A stretch of DNA of 64,000 nt from Microthrixaceae bacterium (lineage in GTDB: Bacteria; Actinomycetota; Acidimicrobiia; Acidimicrobiales; Microtrichaceae), in assembly GCA_020637215.1 (NCBI GenBank), contig JACJWI010000001.1:682001-746000 (forward strand), read 5' to 3'. This document shows positions 26,250 through 35,957 of the stretch, one piece after another; position 1 is the first letter of the stretch; each line of letters opens with the position of its first letter. Under the pieces are notes generated by a model. The model was not told where the DNA came from. It saw only the letters and a program-made list of their open reading frames with translations, and did not search any database. The position numbers and the translations under genes were made by a program.

Positions 26250-27548
26250 TCAGCCGATCTTGATCTGGGCCGCGCCCTCGACGTTGGCGTCCTTACCTTC
26301 GGCGGTGTACGCCCAGACGTCGTAGACGCCGGTGCCGGGCTCCATCTTGTTCCACTTCTCGAACGCCGAGGAGGCGCCGCGGTAGTGGATCGACTTGCCC
26401 TCTTCGAGGAGCGCCTTGCAGTCCTTGAAGTTGTTGCAGTCGTTGTCGCCCTCGAGGTTGGCGGCGAAGTTCTCGGCGATCGCCTCACCGCTGTCGCTCT
26501 TGGCCTTGACCGCCGCGAGCGCCATCAGGTTGGTGCAGTCCCAGTAGTACGACGAGAAGATCGTGTCGATGCCGGTCTTGGCGAACTCAGCGGTGAACGG
26601 GCTCTCGACCCCCTGGGGAGCGGACGCCGGAGCGGTGCCGCGGATGCCCTCGACCTTGGACGGGTCCGACGGGTCGACGGTCTTGCCGAAGCTCGAGCCC
26701 TTCATCCCGTCCGCGGTGTACAGCGGCATCTGCGACGGGCCGGCGCCCTTGCCGATCAGCGTGCTGACGACCTTGGCGCCGTCGTCGTTGAAGCCGAGGA
26801 TGACCACGGCGTCGGGCGACGAGTCGAGGGCCTTCTGGACGTCCGCGTCGAAGTTCGAGGCGTCGGGGTTGTACAGCACGGTCTCGGTGACCTGCGCGCC
26901 GCTCGACTCGAGCGCCTTGGACAGGGACTCCGAGAAGCCCTTGCCGTAGTCGTCGTTGCGGGCAAGGATCGCCACCTTCTCGTGCTTGTCACCGGTGATG
27001 AGGGCGGCGAGCGCCGGGCCCTGGAGGTCGTCGCCGGGGGCGGTCCGGAAGAAGTAGCCGTCGCCGCCGCCGCTCAGGTTGGCCGCGGTGGTCGATCCGG
27101 AGCAGGTCGGGACCTTGTCGGTGCCGAACGAGTTGAGCATCTTGGCGGCCACACCCGACGGTGCCGGGCCGATGATGGCGTCGACCTTGTCGGTGTTGAT
27201 CAGCTTGGCGTAGCTGGTGGCGGCCACGTTCGGGTTGGTGCCGTCATCGGCGACGACGAGCTCCACCGGCTTGCCGTTGACGCCGCCGGCGTCGTTGATC
27301 GCCTTGACCGCCATGGCCACCGGCGTCTCCAACGACTTGACGATGACGTTCAGGTCGCCGGTCTGGGGGACGAGGTTGCCCAGCTTCAGCTGGCCGTCGA
27401 CGTTGCCGCGGTCGCCGCCGCTGTTCGACGCCTCTGTCGTGGTCGTGGACTTGTCGCTCGACTCGTCGTCGCCCCCGCAGGCCGAGGCGATCAGCCCCAG
27501 TGCCGCGATGGCGACGATGAGCGCTCGCGTGACGTTCTTGCGCATCAC
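26250..27548 (-). CDS. livK: Branched-chain amino-acid-type substrate-binding lipoprotein
   Basis: A 432-residue lipoprotein: signal ALIVAIAALGLIASAC with lipobox ASAC, an acidic/Ser/Thr linker, and a type I periplasmic binding fold (LKLGNLVPQTGDLNV, AVKAINDAGGVNGKPVELVVADDGTNP, VDAIIGPAPSGVAAKML, KVAILARNDDYGKGFSE). It should supply the LivHMGF importer encoded convergently. Two in-frame ATGs start the gene (27548 and 27545). The ligand cannot be read from sequence; amino acids or amides are usual. Confidence 0.9.
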   Translation of the reverse strand: MMRKNVTRALIVAIAALGLIASACGGDDESSDKSTTTTEASNSGGDRGNVDGQLKLGNLVPQTGDLNVIVKSLETPVAMAVKAINDAGGVNGKPVELVVADDGTNPNVAATSYAKLINTDKVDAIIGPAPSGVAAKMLNSFGTDKVPTCSGSTTAANLSGGGDGYFFRTAPGDDLQGPALAALITGDKHEKVAILARNDDYGKGFSESLSKALESSGAQVTETVLYNPDASNFDADVQKALDSSPDAVVILGFNDDGAKVVSTLIGKGAGPSQMPLYTADGMKGSSFGKTVDPSDPSKVEGIRGTAPASAPQGVESPFTAEFAKTGIDTIFSSYYWDCTNLMALAAVKAKSDSGEAIAENFAANLEGDNDCNNFKDCKALLEEGKSIHYRGASSAFEKWNKMEPGTGVYDVWAYTAEGKDANVEGAAQIKIG

Positions 27549-27636
27549 CCGTGTCTCCTCGGATCGTCCCCCCGGACGCCGTGTCCGGGTCCGACCACCC
27601 TAGGTTCGAGAGAGTCGCCGGTGACGTCTTTCGCGC

Positions 27637-28401
27637 TCAGGCGGCGCGGGATCGACCGCGACGGGGCCGGTGGCTGACCAGGCGGGTCGCGGATCGCCAC
27701 ACGGCGCGGTAGTGCTCGCGGGTCTGCTCGCCGAGGTCGTGGGGCTCGGAGATGACCGACGCTCCGCCTCCGACAGCCGACGGCAGACCGCCCACCTGCA
27801 GGACCCGGTCCCGACTGACGACGCAGCGGTCCTGGATCTCTTCGGCCGCCGCGACGCGGATGCGCAGCTTCAGGTCGCGGTGGCCCAGGGACCGGACGTG
27901 CTCCACCAGGCCGGCGAGCTCCTCGTCGTCGAGGCGGTCGCTGACCAGCACCCGTGTGACCGACGTGTGGGCGACCAGGTACTCGAGCTCGCTGCGACGG
28001 CAGTACGGGTCGACGACCATCGGTCGGTGCAGCGACGCGACCCGACCGACGATTCGGGCGAAGGCCAGCGGATCGCTCGAGCTGAGGTCCGCGTCGAGCA
28101 CCTCGAAGGTCGGGAAGCCGTCCTCGAGCCCGAGGGCGTCGATCACCCGACGCCCCAGCTCGGTCGGGGCCATGCCGGACGCGCCGACGGACTGCAGGAG
28201 ACCCCGGCGCAGCAACGACTCCACCGACCCCTCCTGGAACTCGGAGTGCCGACCGGTCAACCCGGTGACCGTGGCGAGCCCGGCGGGTCGGCGGCCCTCG
28301 GCGAGTCCCGTCAGCTCGGCGCGGCTCGGAGCGTGTCCCACCTCGTGCAGGCGGACCGCCCACAGCAGGATCCGATGAGACTCCTCGTCCAACAACTCCA
28401 T
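27637..28401 (-). CDS. Winged-helix plus PLD-like domain hypothetical protein
   Basis: A 254-residue cytosolic protein. The first ~110 residues look like a small winged-helix module (SVESLLRRGLLQSVGASGM, PTELGRRVIDALGL). The rest has the pattern of a phospholipase-D-like domain of the non-catalytic 'MIT-associated' kind: VVDPYCRRSELEYLV, VLVSDRLDDEELAGLVEHV, EEIQDRCVVSRDRVLQVGG, and SVISEPHDL. The paired HxKxxxxD residues are not present, so enzymatic activity is doubtful. The ATG at 28401 follows a GGGGGG site; an in-frame ATG at 28461 is the alternative. Possibly a regulator, but not assigned. Confidence 0.55.
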   Translation of the reverse strand: MELLDEESHRILLWAVRLHEVGHAPSRAELTGLAEGRRPAGLATVTGLTGRHSEFQEGSVESLLRRGLLQSVGASGMAPTELGRRVIDALGLEDGFPTFEVLDADLSSSDPLAFARIVGRVASLHRPMVVDPYCRRSELEYLVAHTSVTRVLVSDRLDDEELAGLVEHVRSLGHRDLKLRIRVAAAEEIQDRCVVSRDRVLQVGGLPSAVGGGASVISEPHDLGEQTREHYRAVWRSATRLVSHRPRRGRSRAA

Positions 28402-28468
28402 TCCCCCCAACCTAGAGGGGTGGCGCGACGAACCGGCGACTCTGGGGGTGACCGTCGTCATATCGGGC

Positions 28469-29065
28469 TCAGCCCGCGGCGAGTCCGACCAGGTGACCGG
28501 TCTCGTTGAAGGACCGCAGCCGGGGTCGGCCGCCGTCGACGTCGATGCGGGTGATCGACGCCGGGTCGACGTGACTGGTCCAGTTCACGTCCGCACCGAG
28601 CGCCCAGCCGACAGCCGCCTTGACCGGCGACACGTGGGTGGCGACGACCACCGATCCGTCCCCGGCTCGAGCGGCCCAGTCCCGGCACGCCTCGTCGACC
28701 CTCGCCGCCACGCCGTGCAGGGACTCGCCCGCGGTCGGGCTGAAGTGCGGGTCCGAGCGCCACTCCGACCAAACCTCGGGTGGGACCTCGGACAGCGGTC
28801 GGCCGTCCCAGTCGCCGTAGTCGACCTCGATGAAGCGCTCGTCGACCTCGACGGGCAGCCCGAACGCCTCGGCGGTCTCCACCGCCCGACGCAACGGACT
28901 GGACACCACCGTCCGGATCGGTCCGCTCGACGCGGTCACCGCGGCGGCCAGTGCGACCGCCTGGCGTCGTCCGAGCGCGTCCAGGTCCACGTCGAGCCGT
29001 CCGAGCAGCAGCCCCGCCGCGTTGGCCGCCGTCCGACCGTGACGCACGACGACCAGCGAGCTCAC
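28469..29065 (-). CDS. Histidine phosphatase family protein
   Basis: A 198-residue phosphoglycerate-mutase-like phosphatase. LVVVRHGRTAANAAG holds the catalytic RHG, then SSPLRRAVETAEAFG, VEVDERFIEVDYGDWDGRP with the second acidic residue, and VVVATHVSPVKAA with the second His. Substrate unknown; such enzymes near DUF164 zinc-ribbon genes often act on sugar phosphates or cobalamin intermediates. The GTG start overlaps the stop of the upstream membrane protein (GTGA), so both form one operon with the zinc-ribbon gene at 29599. Confidence 0.88.
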   Translation of the reverse strand: MSSLVVVRHGRTAANAAGLLLGRLDVDLDALGRRQAVALAAAVTASSGPIRTVVSSPLRRAVETAEAFGLPVEVDERFIEVDYGDWDGRPLSEVPPEVWSEWRSDPHFSPTAGESLHGVAARVDEACRDWAARAGDGSVVVATHVSPVKAAVGWALGADVNWTSHVDPASITRIDVDGGRPRLRSFNETGHLVGLAAG

Positions 29066-29574
29066 GGCGTCCTCCCCCCCGAACGGGGGCCCGGGCCACC
29101 CATGACCGCCCGGTCGAGCTGACCGGTGCGCAGGAACCGTGACCGCCGCTGCGCGTCGTCGAGCCCGAAGCGCCTCCACGCCCACCACCCGAGCGCGAGG
29201 CCGGCGAGCTCCATCACCACGCTCCAGATACCACGGTCGAGCTCGGGTGCGGGACCGGGGGTGAACGACCAGCCCAGGAAAGGCCACCAGAACGTGGCGG
29301 TCAGCGTGAACGCCAGGTCGACGACCAGGTGCATGTACATGCCGATCGGCAGACCCAACCACCGGCGTCGCACCAGACGCCGACGGACCGTGGCCGCCAT
29401 CACGACCACGAGCACCGCCGTCGGCGCCACCAGGGCGTGCAGCGGGCCGGCACCGAAGGGAACCTCGACCACGGGCAGCACCGAGCCGAGGGCCACCAGC
29501 CGGTAGTCGATCGCCGGGCTCTGGAACACCGCCCAGGTGATCACCACCCCGAGGACCGCGAACCAGATGAACAC
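29062..29574 (-). CDS. Four-helix membrane protein
   Basis: A 170-residue membrane protein with helices near the N-terminus (IWFAVLGVVITWAVF), at LHALVAPTAVLVVVMAATV, around GMYMHLVVDLAFTLTATFWW, and at IWSVVMELAGLALGWWAW. MHLVVDLAF and IDYRLVALG resemble the 'YdjM-like' inner-membrane putative hydrolases (DUF457), but the usual metal-binding set is incomplete, so I leave it unnamed. It is coupled to the phosphatase gene by a GTGA overlap and lies 24 bp after the zinc-ribbon gene. Confidence 0.65.
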   Translation of the reverse strand: MFIWFAVLGVVITWAVFQSPAIDYRLVALGSVLPVVEVPFGAGPLHALVAPTAVLVVVMAATVRRRLVRRRWLGLPIGMYMHLVVDLAFTLTATFWWPFLGWSFTPGPAPELDRGIWSVVMELAGLALGWWAWRRFGLDDAQRRSRFLRTGQLDRAVMGGPGPRSGGRTP

Positions 29575-29598
29575 GACCGCGCACCTACCCCGCAGCGC

Positions 29599-30312
29599 TC
29601 AGCGCACCAGGATGCGGTCGCACTCCGGACACAGCACCAACGCGTCCTCGGGGGCGTGTCGCAGCGCTTCCAGCTCGGCCGACGGGATCTCCAGGTGGCA
29701 CCCCTCGCAGCGGTTGCCGAGCAGTCGGGCCGCCCCCACCCCGCCCAGGCGGCTGCGGGTGCTCTCGTAGGCGACGAGCACATCGTCGGGCACCGCACCG
29801 GCCGCCACGGCCCTCTCACGCTCCAGTGTCGCGAGCTCGCCGTCGAGCTCGGATCGCGCCGCGTCCATCTCGGCGGTCAGGGCGTCCAGGCGGGCGTCGA
29901 GACCGGCGACCTCGGATTCGAGCGCGTCGACCTCGGCCTGGATGGGTTCGGCCGCTTCCATGATCTCGATGGCCTCGTCCTCGAGCTCGGACTGGCGGGC
30001 CTTGAGCAGTCGGTGGTCGGCCTGGAACGCCTCGAGCTCCTTGTGGGCGACCACGCTTCCGTCGTAGAGCTTCCGGTCGATCTCGGCCGCCTTGTCCTCG
30101 ACCAGAGCGGCTTCGTCCTCCAGCGCCTTCTCGCGCTTGACCAGCTCGCGGAGCCGACCCCGGGCGGTCTCGGCCCTGGCGTCCGCGGCGTCGCGGTCGC
30201 GACGGGCCTCGGCCACGGCCTCTGCCTGCGGGAGGTGATCACGCCGATGCCGGACCTGATCGGCCCGGGTGTCCAGCGTCTGCACGTCGATCAGGCCGTC
30301 GAGCGATCCCAC
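29599..30312 (-). CDS. C4-type zinc-ribbon coiled-coil protein (DUF164/CT398 family)
   Basis: A 237-residue protein: a long antiparallel coiled coil (residues ~15-165, rich in Glu, Arg, Ala and Asp) followed by a zinc ribbon with CEGCHLEIPSAEL and LVLCPECDRILV. This is the conserved actinobacterial CT398-like family, suggested to link secretion or flagellar-type machinery and nucleic acids, without firm function. It is the first gene of a three-gene operon with the membrane protein and phosphatase; no Nif3 gene, its common partner, is in the window. Confidence 0.85.
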   Translation of the reverse strand: MGSLDGLIDVQTLDTRADQVRHRRDHLPQAEAVAEARRDRDAADARAETARGRLRELVKREKALEDEAALVEDKAAEIDRKLYDGSVVAHKELEAFQADHRLLKARQSELEDEAIEIMEAAEPIQAEVDALESEVAGLDARLDALTAEMDAARSELDGELATLERERAVAAGAVPDDVLVAYESTRSRLGGVGAARLLGNRCEGCHLEIPSAELEALRHAPEDALVLCPECDRILVR

Positions 30313-30341
30313 GCCGCAGAACCTACAGGGCGGACCGAAGC

Positions 30342-32609
30342 TCAGCCGCCGGCACCGGCTCCGCCCCCGCCGCCACCGGTTCCCGTCCCTCCGGTCCCCG
30401 TCCCGGTACCGGTACCGCCGCCCGCACCGGTGCCACCGCCGTTGCCGCCCCCTGCACCGTCGTCACCTCCGGACCCACCGCCGGTGCCGTGGCCGGAGCT
30501 CCCGGACCCGCTCGACCCGGACCCTCCGGTGCCGGAGTCCGGCGCAATGGTCGTGGAACGCGACCGCGACCGGGTCGAGGACTTCGACGTCGAGCCGGTC
30601 GACTTCGACGACGATCCCTTCCACGGATCGGGCACGGCCTTGGCCTTGGGGAGCTTGTCGGCCTCGGGGAAGTCGAGCACCGGGGCGCCGTCGAGGACGT
30701 CGGACATGAACGCGTGCCAGACCCGGGCTGCGGTGGCACCACCCTGAACCTTGCCGCCCTTCATGTGGGTGTTGGCCGCCGGGTTGCCGATCCACACCGC
30801 GGTCGACAGCTGCGGGGTGAACCCGATGAACCACACGTCGGTGTTCCGGCCGCCCTCGACCTCGGTGGTGCCGGTCTTGCCGGCCGCCGGGCGCCGCTGG
30901 GGCAGGGACCCGGCGGAGTAGGTGCCGCTGGTGACGACCTTCTCCATGCCGACGATGGCCTGACGGGCGACGTCGACGGGGATGACCTGTTCGTTGCGGG
31001 GCTTGGCCTCGAAGATCACCTTGCCGGTGCGGTCCTCCACCTTCGACACGAAGTGGGCGTCGTTGCGGCGTCCGTCGTTGGCGATCGTGGCGTAGGCCAG
31101 GGCCATGTCGAGCGGCTTGACCAGGGCGTCGCAGCCGATGGTGAAGCACGCCGGCTCGACGTGGTTCGGATCGAGCGACGACGCGGTGACGCCCAGCTTC
31201 ACCGCCGTGTCCTTGACCGCGTCGAAGCCCACCGCGCCCTGCAGGCGCATGAACGCGCAGTTGTTCGACTGCGCCAGGGCCCGACCCAGGTCGACCATCC
31301 CCTGCGACGGGCAGTCGTCGGGGTAGGGACCCGACTCCTTGACCCCCCACAGCTTCTTCATGTTGTCGGGGGCATAGGCCCCCGACACGGTGCTGTTGAT
31401 GCTGTAGCCGGCTTCGAGAGCGGCGACCAGGGTGAACACCTTGAACGACGATCCCGACGAGCGCCCGCCGAGCGGGGCCGCGGTCTCGACCAGGCCCTTG
31501 CCGGGGACGTCGGCCTCACCGACGATCGCCCGGACCGCTCCGGTGGCGGGCTCGACCGTGGCCAGCGCCACCGCGGTCTCGGGGTTGGCCGCATGCAGCG
31601 GGTTCGTCGCGGCCGCAGCCTCGGCCGCCGCCTGCATCTGCGGATCGATGGTGGTGGTGATGCGCAGCCCGCCGTTGAACACCAGGTAGCGGCGCAGCTC
31701 CTCGGTCGGCGCCAGCCACTCGGCCTTCACCAGCTCGTCACGGACCTTGCGCTCGACGTAGGTCAGCGACTCGGTGGTGGTGGCCACCGGCCGGCCGTAG
31801 GCCCTGGTGGGAAGCGGGAGCGAGGCGATGAACGTGGCCTGGTTGTGGTCGATCAGACCCTGGTCCTGCATCCGCTTGAGCACGACCAGCCGGCGCTCCT
31901 TGGCCACCTTCGGGAAGCGGATCGGGTCGTACCCGTTCGGGTAGCGGATCAGCGATGCCAGCACCGCGGCCTCCGCGTAGTTGATCTGGGACGCCGGCTT
32001 GTCGAAGTAGGTCTGGGCGCCGGCCTGCACCCCGTACGCGCCGCGACCCAGGTAGACGGTGTTGAGGTACTGCTCGAGGATCTGGTCCTTGCACACCTTC
32101 TTGGCCACACCGTCGCAGAGCTGCTGCTCGAGCTGGACCGCGAGGGACGCCTCCTTCATCTTGCGGGTGAAGTTCCGCTCGTCGCCGACCAGGGAGAGCT
32201 TGACCAGCTGCTGGGTGATCGTCGAGCCGCCCTGGGAGATGGTGCCCGCGTCGCTGTTGGCCCGGAACGCCCGCAGGATCGATCGAACCGACACGCCGTC
32301 GTGGTCGTAGAAGTCGGCGTCCTCCACCGCCAGCACCGTCTTCTGCAGCTCGGGCGAGATCTGGTCGAGTGTGACCACGTCGCGGTTTTCCACCCCGGCC
32401 AGGATCCCGTACTGCTCGCCGGACTGCGTGACGATGTGGGAGGCCTCCGGCAGGGACGGCAGCGCGATCTTGGTCCGGGCGGTGAACGACGCGGCCTCGG
32501 GGAGCTTGCCGATCTGGGGCAGGAGAGCCGCCGCGACCAGGGCGAGCGCGCTGACGCCCAGCACGACGATCGCGGTGAAGCGCAGGAGGAGTCGGGTCGG
32601 TCGGTTCAT
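30342..32609 (-). CDS. Class A penicillin-binding protein (bifunctional)
   Basis: A 755-residue murein polymerase and cross-linker. After an N-terminal membrane helix comes the GT51 glycosyltransferase (VLAVEDADFYDHDGVSVRSI with the catalytic Glu, GGSTITQQLVKLSL, EQYLNTVYLGRGAYGVQA), then a transpeptidase with GSSFK (nucleophile Ser and Lys), SNNCAF (SxN) and AGKTGTTEVE (KTG). The last ~130 residues are a Ser/Lys-rich then almost pure Gly/Thr/Ser tail, probably in the cell wall space. The ATG at 32609 leaves a short basic cytoplasmic leader; an upstream ATG at 32642 is possible. Confidence 0.93.
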   Translation of the reverse strand: MNRPTRLLLRFTAIVVLGVSALALVAAALLPQIGKLPEAASFTARTKIALPSLPEASHIVTQSGEQYGILAGVENRDVVTLDQISPELQKTVLAVEDADFYDHDGVSVRSILRAFRANSDAGTISQGGSTITQQLVKLSLVGDERNFTRKMKEASLAVQLEQQLCDGVAKKVCKDQILEQYLNTVYLGRGAYGVQAGAQTYFDKPASQINYAEAAVLASLIRYPNGYDPIRFPKVAKERRLVVLKRMQDQGLIDHNQATFIASLPLPTRAYGRPVATTTESLTYVERKVRDELVKAEWLAPTEELRRYLVFNGGLRITTTIDPQMQAAAEAAAATNPLHAANPETAVALATVEPATGAVRAIVGEADVPGKGLVETAAPLGGRSSGSSFKVFTLVAALEAGYSINSTVSGAYAPDNMKKLWGVKESGPYPDDCPSQGMVDLGRALAQSNNCAFMRLQGAVGFDAVKDTAVKLGVTASSLDPNHVEPACFTIGCDALVKPLDMALAYATIANDGRRNDAHFVSKVEDRTGKVIFEAKPRNEQVIPVDVARQAIVGMEKVVTSGTYSAGSLPQRRPAAGKTGTTEVEGGRNTDVWFIGFTPQLSTAVWIGNPAANTHMKGGKVQGGATAARVWHAFMSDVLDGAPVLDFPEADKLPKAKAVPDPWKGSSSKSTGSTSKSSTRSRSRSTTIAPDSGTGGSGSSGSGSSGHGTGGGSGGDDGAGGGNGGGTGAGGGTGTGTGTGGTGTGGGGGGAGAGG

Positions 32610-32752
32610 GGCAGGGGGTCGCCGGCAGCGGCTCCGTCCCACGCTACCGGCCGCCGACGGCCCGGTCGGGGCGCCGACGGGCGTGCTCGGCGATGACCGA
32701 GCAGCTCCTCAGGGACGCAGATCCGCAGGGTCGACCGGTAGCGTGCCCGGCC

Positions 32753-33685
32753 ATGGCCCATCGGTTCCGCTTCGGCATCCAGACCACCCGCCCCTTCGAG
32801 GGGATGACGTGGTCCGAGACCGCCCGACGGATCGAGGAGCTCGGCTACAGCACCCTGTTCGTCCCCGACCACTTCGGCGACCAGCTCGCGCCGATCGCGG
32901 CGCTGTCGGTGGCAGCCGAGGCCACCACCACGCTGAAGGTCGGCGCCCTGGTGTTCGACAACGACTACCGACACCCGGTCACGCTGGCCAAGGAGATGGC
33001 CACCCTGGACCTGCTCAGCTCGGGCCGGGTCGAGCTCGGGCTCGGCGCCGGCTGGATGGTCACCGACTACGAGCAGTCCGGCATGACCTACGACCCGCCC
33101 GCGGTCCGCGTCGACCGCTTCGAAGAGGCGCTTGCCGTCGTTCAGGGCCTGTTCGGCGACGGCCCGGTCGACTTCGACGGCGAGCACTACCGGATCTCGG
33201 GTCTGGAAGGCCTGCCTCGCCCCCACACCCCCGGCGGTCCCCCGCTGCTGATCGGCGGTGGAGGACGGAGGGTGCTGTCGATCGCGGCTCGCCACGCCGA
33301 CATCGTCGGGGTCAACCCCGACCTGCGCGCCGGTCGGATCGACGCGGCGACGACCGCCGACGCGCTCGCCTCGGCGGTCGACCGCAAGATCGCCTGGGTC
33401 CGCCAGGCCGCCGGGGACCGCATCGAGCAGATCGAGCTCAACCAGCTGTGCTTCGCGGCCACCATCACCGATGACCTCGACCCGTACGTCGAGTTCCTGG
33501 CCGGGCTGTTCGGCACCCCGGCCGACGAGGTGCTCGAGTCGCCGACCGTGGTCGCCGGGTCCCTTCCCGAGATCGTCGACCGCCTGGAAGCCCGACGGGA
33601 CCGCTGGGGGTTCAGCTACCACGTGTTCCAGGGCGACGCGGCCGAGGTCATGGCCCCGGTCGTGGCCGAGCTGAGCGGGCGCTGA
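32753..33685 (+). CDS. LLM-class oxidoreductase, F420-dependent type
   Basis: A 310-residue TIM-barrel protein of the luciferase-like family: FRFGIQTTRPFEGMTW at the start, LGYSTLFVPDHFGDQLAPIAAL, LDLLSSGRVELGLGAGWM, and GGPPLLIGGGGRRVLSIAARHAD. It resembles the TIGR03621 group, which is found mostly in F420-making Actinobacteria. Substrate unknown. TAGCGT stands 8 nt before the ATG in place of a ribosome site, as expected for a leaderless mRNA. An Idh-like gene follows after 10 bp. Confidence 0.85.
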   Translation: MAHRFRFGIQTTRPFEGMTWSETARRIEELGYSTLFVPDHFGDQLAPIAALSVAAEATTTLKVGALVFDNDYRHPVTLAKEMATLDLLSSGRVELGLGAGWMVTDYEQSGMTYDPPAVRVDRFEEALAVVQGLFGDGPVDFDGEHYRISGLEGLPRPHTPGGPPLLIGGGGRRVLSIAARHADIVGVNPDLRAGRIDAATTADALASAVDRKIAWVRQAAGDRIEQIELNQLCFAATITDDLDPYVEFLAGLFGTPADEVLESPTVVAGSLPEIVDRLEARRDRWGFSYHVFQGDAAEVMAPVVAELSGR

Positions 33686-33695
33686 CGGTCACCCC

Positions 33696-34763
33696 GTGAT
33701 CCGGCGGTCGCGCTCCACCCGCTCCACCCGCGACGGCGGCGGTGACGCCACCACCGTCGCGCTCGCCGGGGCCGGCGCCATCGCCGTCGTGCACGCCCTG
33801 GCGGCGCCGTCCGCCGGCTGTCGGGTGACCGCGGTGGCGTCGGCCGGCGGTTCGTCGGCCCGGCACCTGGCGGGCCAGCTCGACGAGCAGGTGCGCCACG
33901 CGGTGCGCGCCGTGCCGGTCGACGACCTGCCCGCCGGGGCCGACCTGCTGGTCGTCGCCAGCCCGCCGGACTCCCACGTCGCTCTCGCCCTGCAGGGCCT
34001 GGCCGCGGGAGCCGACGTGCTGGTCGAGAAGCCGCTGGCGACGAACCTGGCCGACGCCGACCGCCTCGTCGACGCCACCCGGGCCGCCACCGCGTCCGGG
34101 GTGGTCCTCCGATGCGCCGAGAACCTGCTGCACGCCCCGAGCTGGGCGGTGGTCACCGGGCACCGCTCCGCCATGGGGCCGTTGCAGCACCTGTCGGCCC
34201 GGACCCTGCAGCCGCCGCCGAGTTGGGGGCACTTCACCCGACCGCTCACCGCCGGCGGCGTCCTGTTCGACCTCGGCCCGCACGCCCTGGCGCTGGTGAT
34301 GGCGCTGGCAGGCGAGCCGGTCGTGTCGGTGACCGGCGAGCTGTCCTCCACCCGCGACGACGGCGCCGACGACGACGCGTCGGTGCAGTTGCGCTTCGCC
34401 TCCGGACTGGTCGCCACGGTCGAGGTGTCGTGGACCGCACCGGAGGTGGAGTGGTCGCTGCAGGCCGCGTCGGCCGACGGCGTCGCCCGCCTGGAGCTCT
34501 CGCCCGACGTGCTGGTCGAGATCGACGGCGAGCCGGTGGCGGTCCCGGACCGGGTCGCCGACGCGGCGGACCCGGCGTTGGAGCGGATGGGCTACATCGG
34601 ACAGCTGGCCCGCCTCGAGGAGTCCCAGACCGTCGAGACGGCCCGCGACGTGCTCGAGGTGATCTGCGCCGCGTACGCGTCGGCCGGCGACGGCGGGACC
34701 GAGGTGCCGGTGCCGTTCGCCGGCGACCGGACGCTCACCCCGATGCAGCTGTGGCAGGGCTGA
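33696..34763 (+). CDS. Gfo/Idh/MocA-family oxidoreductase
   Basis: A 355-residue NAD(P)-dependent oxidoreductase. An Arg/Gly-rich leader is followed by the Rossmann motif VALAGAGAIAVVHALAA, the LVVASPPDSHVALALQGL strand-helix, and the family hallmark VLVEKPLATNLADADRL containing the catalytic EKP. GVLFDLGPHALALVMAL carries the His used in catalysis by relatives. The second domain is the usual beta sheet. Substrate not predictable. GTG start, 10 bp after the LLM gene, so probably one operon. It converges on nrdB with 6 bp between stops. Confidence 0.85.
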   Translation: MIRRSRSTRSTRDGGGDATTVALAGAGAIAVVHALAAPSAGCRVTAVASAGGSSARHLAGQLDEQVRHAVRAVPVDDLPAGADLLVVASPPDSHVALALQGLAAGADVLVEKPLATNLADADRLVDATRAATASGVVLRCAENLLHAPSWAVVTGHRSAMGPLQHLSARTLQPPPSWGHFTRPLTAGGVLFDLGPHALALVMALAGEPVVSVTGELSSTRDDGADDDASVQLRFASGLVATVEVSWTAPEVEWSLQAASADGVARLELSPDVLVEIDGEPVAVPDRVADAADPALERMGYIGQLARLEESQTVETARDVLEVICAAYASAGDGGTEVPVPFAGDRTLTPMQLWQG

Positions 34764-34769
34764 GCCCGC

Positions 34770-35870
34770 TCAGAAGTCCTCGTCGAAGGCGACGTCGCCG
34801 GACACGCCCACCTGGTACGACGACACGGTCCGCTCGAAGAAGTTGGTCAGCTCCTGGACGTCCTGGAGCTCCATGAAGGCGAACGGGTTCTTCGATCCGT
34901 ACACCTTGGACAGCCCCAGGGTGAGCAGCCGCTGGTCGGCCACGTACTGCAGGTACTCGCGCATGTCGACCAGCGACATGCCGGCCACGCCCTGGCTCAG
35001 GAGGTCCTCGGCGAAGCCGAACTCGCACTCGACCGCCTCGGAGATCATCTCGGTGACCCGGGCGCCGAGGTCGTCGTCGAACAGGTCGGGCTCCTCGCGT
35101 CGGACCTGCTCGATCACCTCGAAGGCGAAGTTCATGTGGCAGGACTCGTCGCGGAACACCCAGTTGGTGCCCGACGCCAACCCGTTGAGCAGGCCCTTGG
35201 AGCGCAGGAAGTAGACGTAGGCGAACGCCCCGAAGAAGAACAGCCCCTCGATGCAGGCCGCGAAGCAGATCAGGTTCAACAGGAACTGCTTGCGCTCCTC
35301 GCGGGTGCGCAGCTCGGCCAGGCCGTGGATCGAGTCGATCCACTTGAAGCAGAACTCGCCCTTGCGGCGGATCGACGGGATGTTGTCGATCGCCGCGAAC
35401 GCCTGCGCCCGCTCGTCCTGGTCCGGGATGTAGGTGTCGAGCAGCGTCAGGTAGAACTGGACGTGCAGCGCCTCCTCGTAGAGCTGGCGGCTCAGGTACA
35501 TCCGGGCTTCGGGCGTGTTGATGTGCTGGTACAGGTTCAGCACCAGGTTGTTCGACACGATCGAGTCGCCGGTGGCGAAGAACGCGACCAGGCGGTTGAT
35601 CAGGTGCCGCTCGGCGGGAAGCAGCTTGCGCTGGAGGTCGACGAGGTCGTCGGAGAAGTCGATCTCCTCGACGGTCCAGGTGTTGCGGATCGCGGCGCGG
35701 TACATCTCGTAGAACTGCGGGTAGCGCATGGGCCGCAGGGTGAGGTGGAACCCGGGGTCGAGCAGCTGACCCGCGGCGGGCGCGGTGCCGGCGGTCGGGG
35801 CGACGGTGCCCGATGTGACGGCGGGGTCGAACAGGTCGGGGTCGAGCGAGACGGCTTCGTTCAGGGCCAT
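34770..35870 (-). CDS. nrdB: Ribonucleotide reductase beta subunit, class Ia type
   Basis: A 366-residue radical-generating subunit. All metal ligands can be placed: D102, E133 and H136 (YEEALH), E208 (CIEGLF), E242 and H245 (RDESCH), with the same spacings as Escherichia coli D84/E115/H118/E204/E238/H241. The radical tyrosine is present at 140 (HVQFY, E+7), so this is a tyrosyl-radical enzyme, not the Phe-containing class Ic. The end SGDVAFDEDF is the acidic tail that docks on NrdA. It lies 87 bp downstream of nrdA and is probably co-transcribed. Confidence 0.93.
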   Translation of the reverse strand: MALNEAVSLDPDLFDPAVTSGTVAPTAGTAPAAGQLLDPGFHLTLRPMRYPQFYEMYRAAIRNTWTVEEIDFSDDLVDLQRKLLPAERHLINRLVAFFATGDSIVSNNLVLNLYQHINTPEARMYLSRQLYEEALHVQFYLTLLDTYIPDQDERAQAFAAIDNIPSIRRKGEFCFKWIDSIHGLAELRTREERKQFLLNLICFAACIEGLFFFGAFAYVYFLRSKGLLNGLASGTNWVFRDESCHMNFAFEVIEQVRREEPDLFDDDLGARVTEMISEAVECEFGFAEDLLSQGVAGMSLVDMREYLQYVADQRLLTLGLSKVYGSKNPFAFMELQDVQELTNFFERTVSSYQVGVSGDVAFDEDF

Positions 35871-35957
35871 GGGACGCGGTGCTCCTTGGGTGCGGGCGAG
35901 TGGGGCGGGTCGGAAGAAGGTGGGGTCGGAGTCGGCGGACTGCTCAGCGAGCGGTGC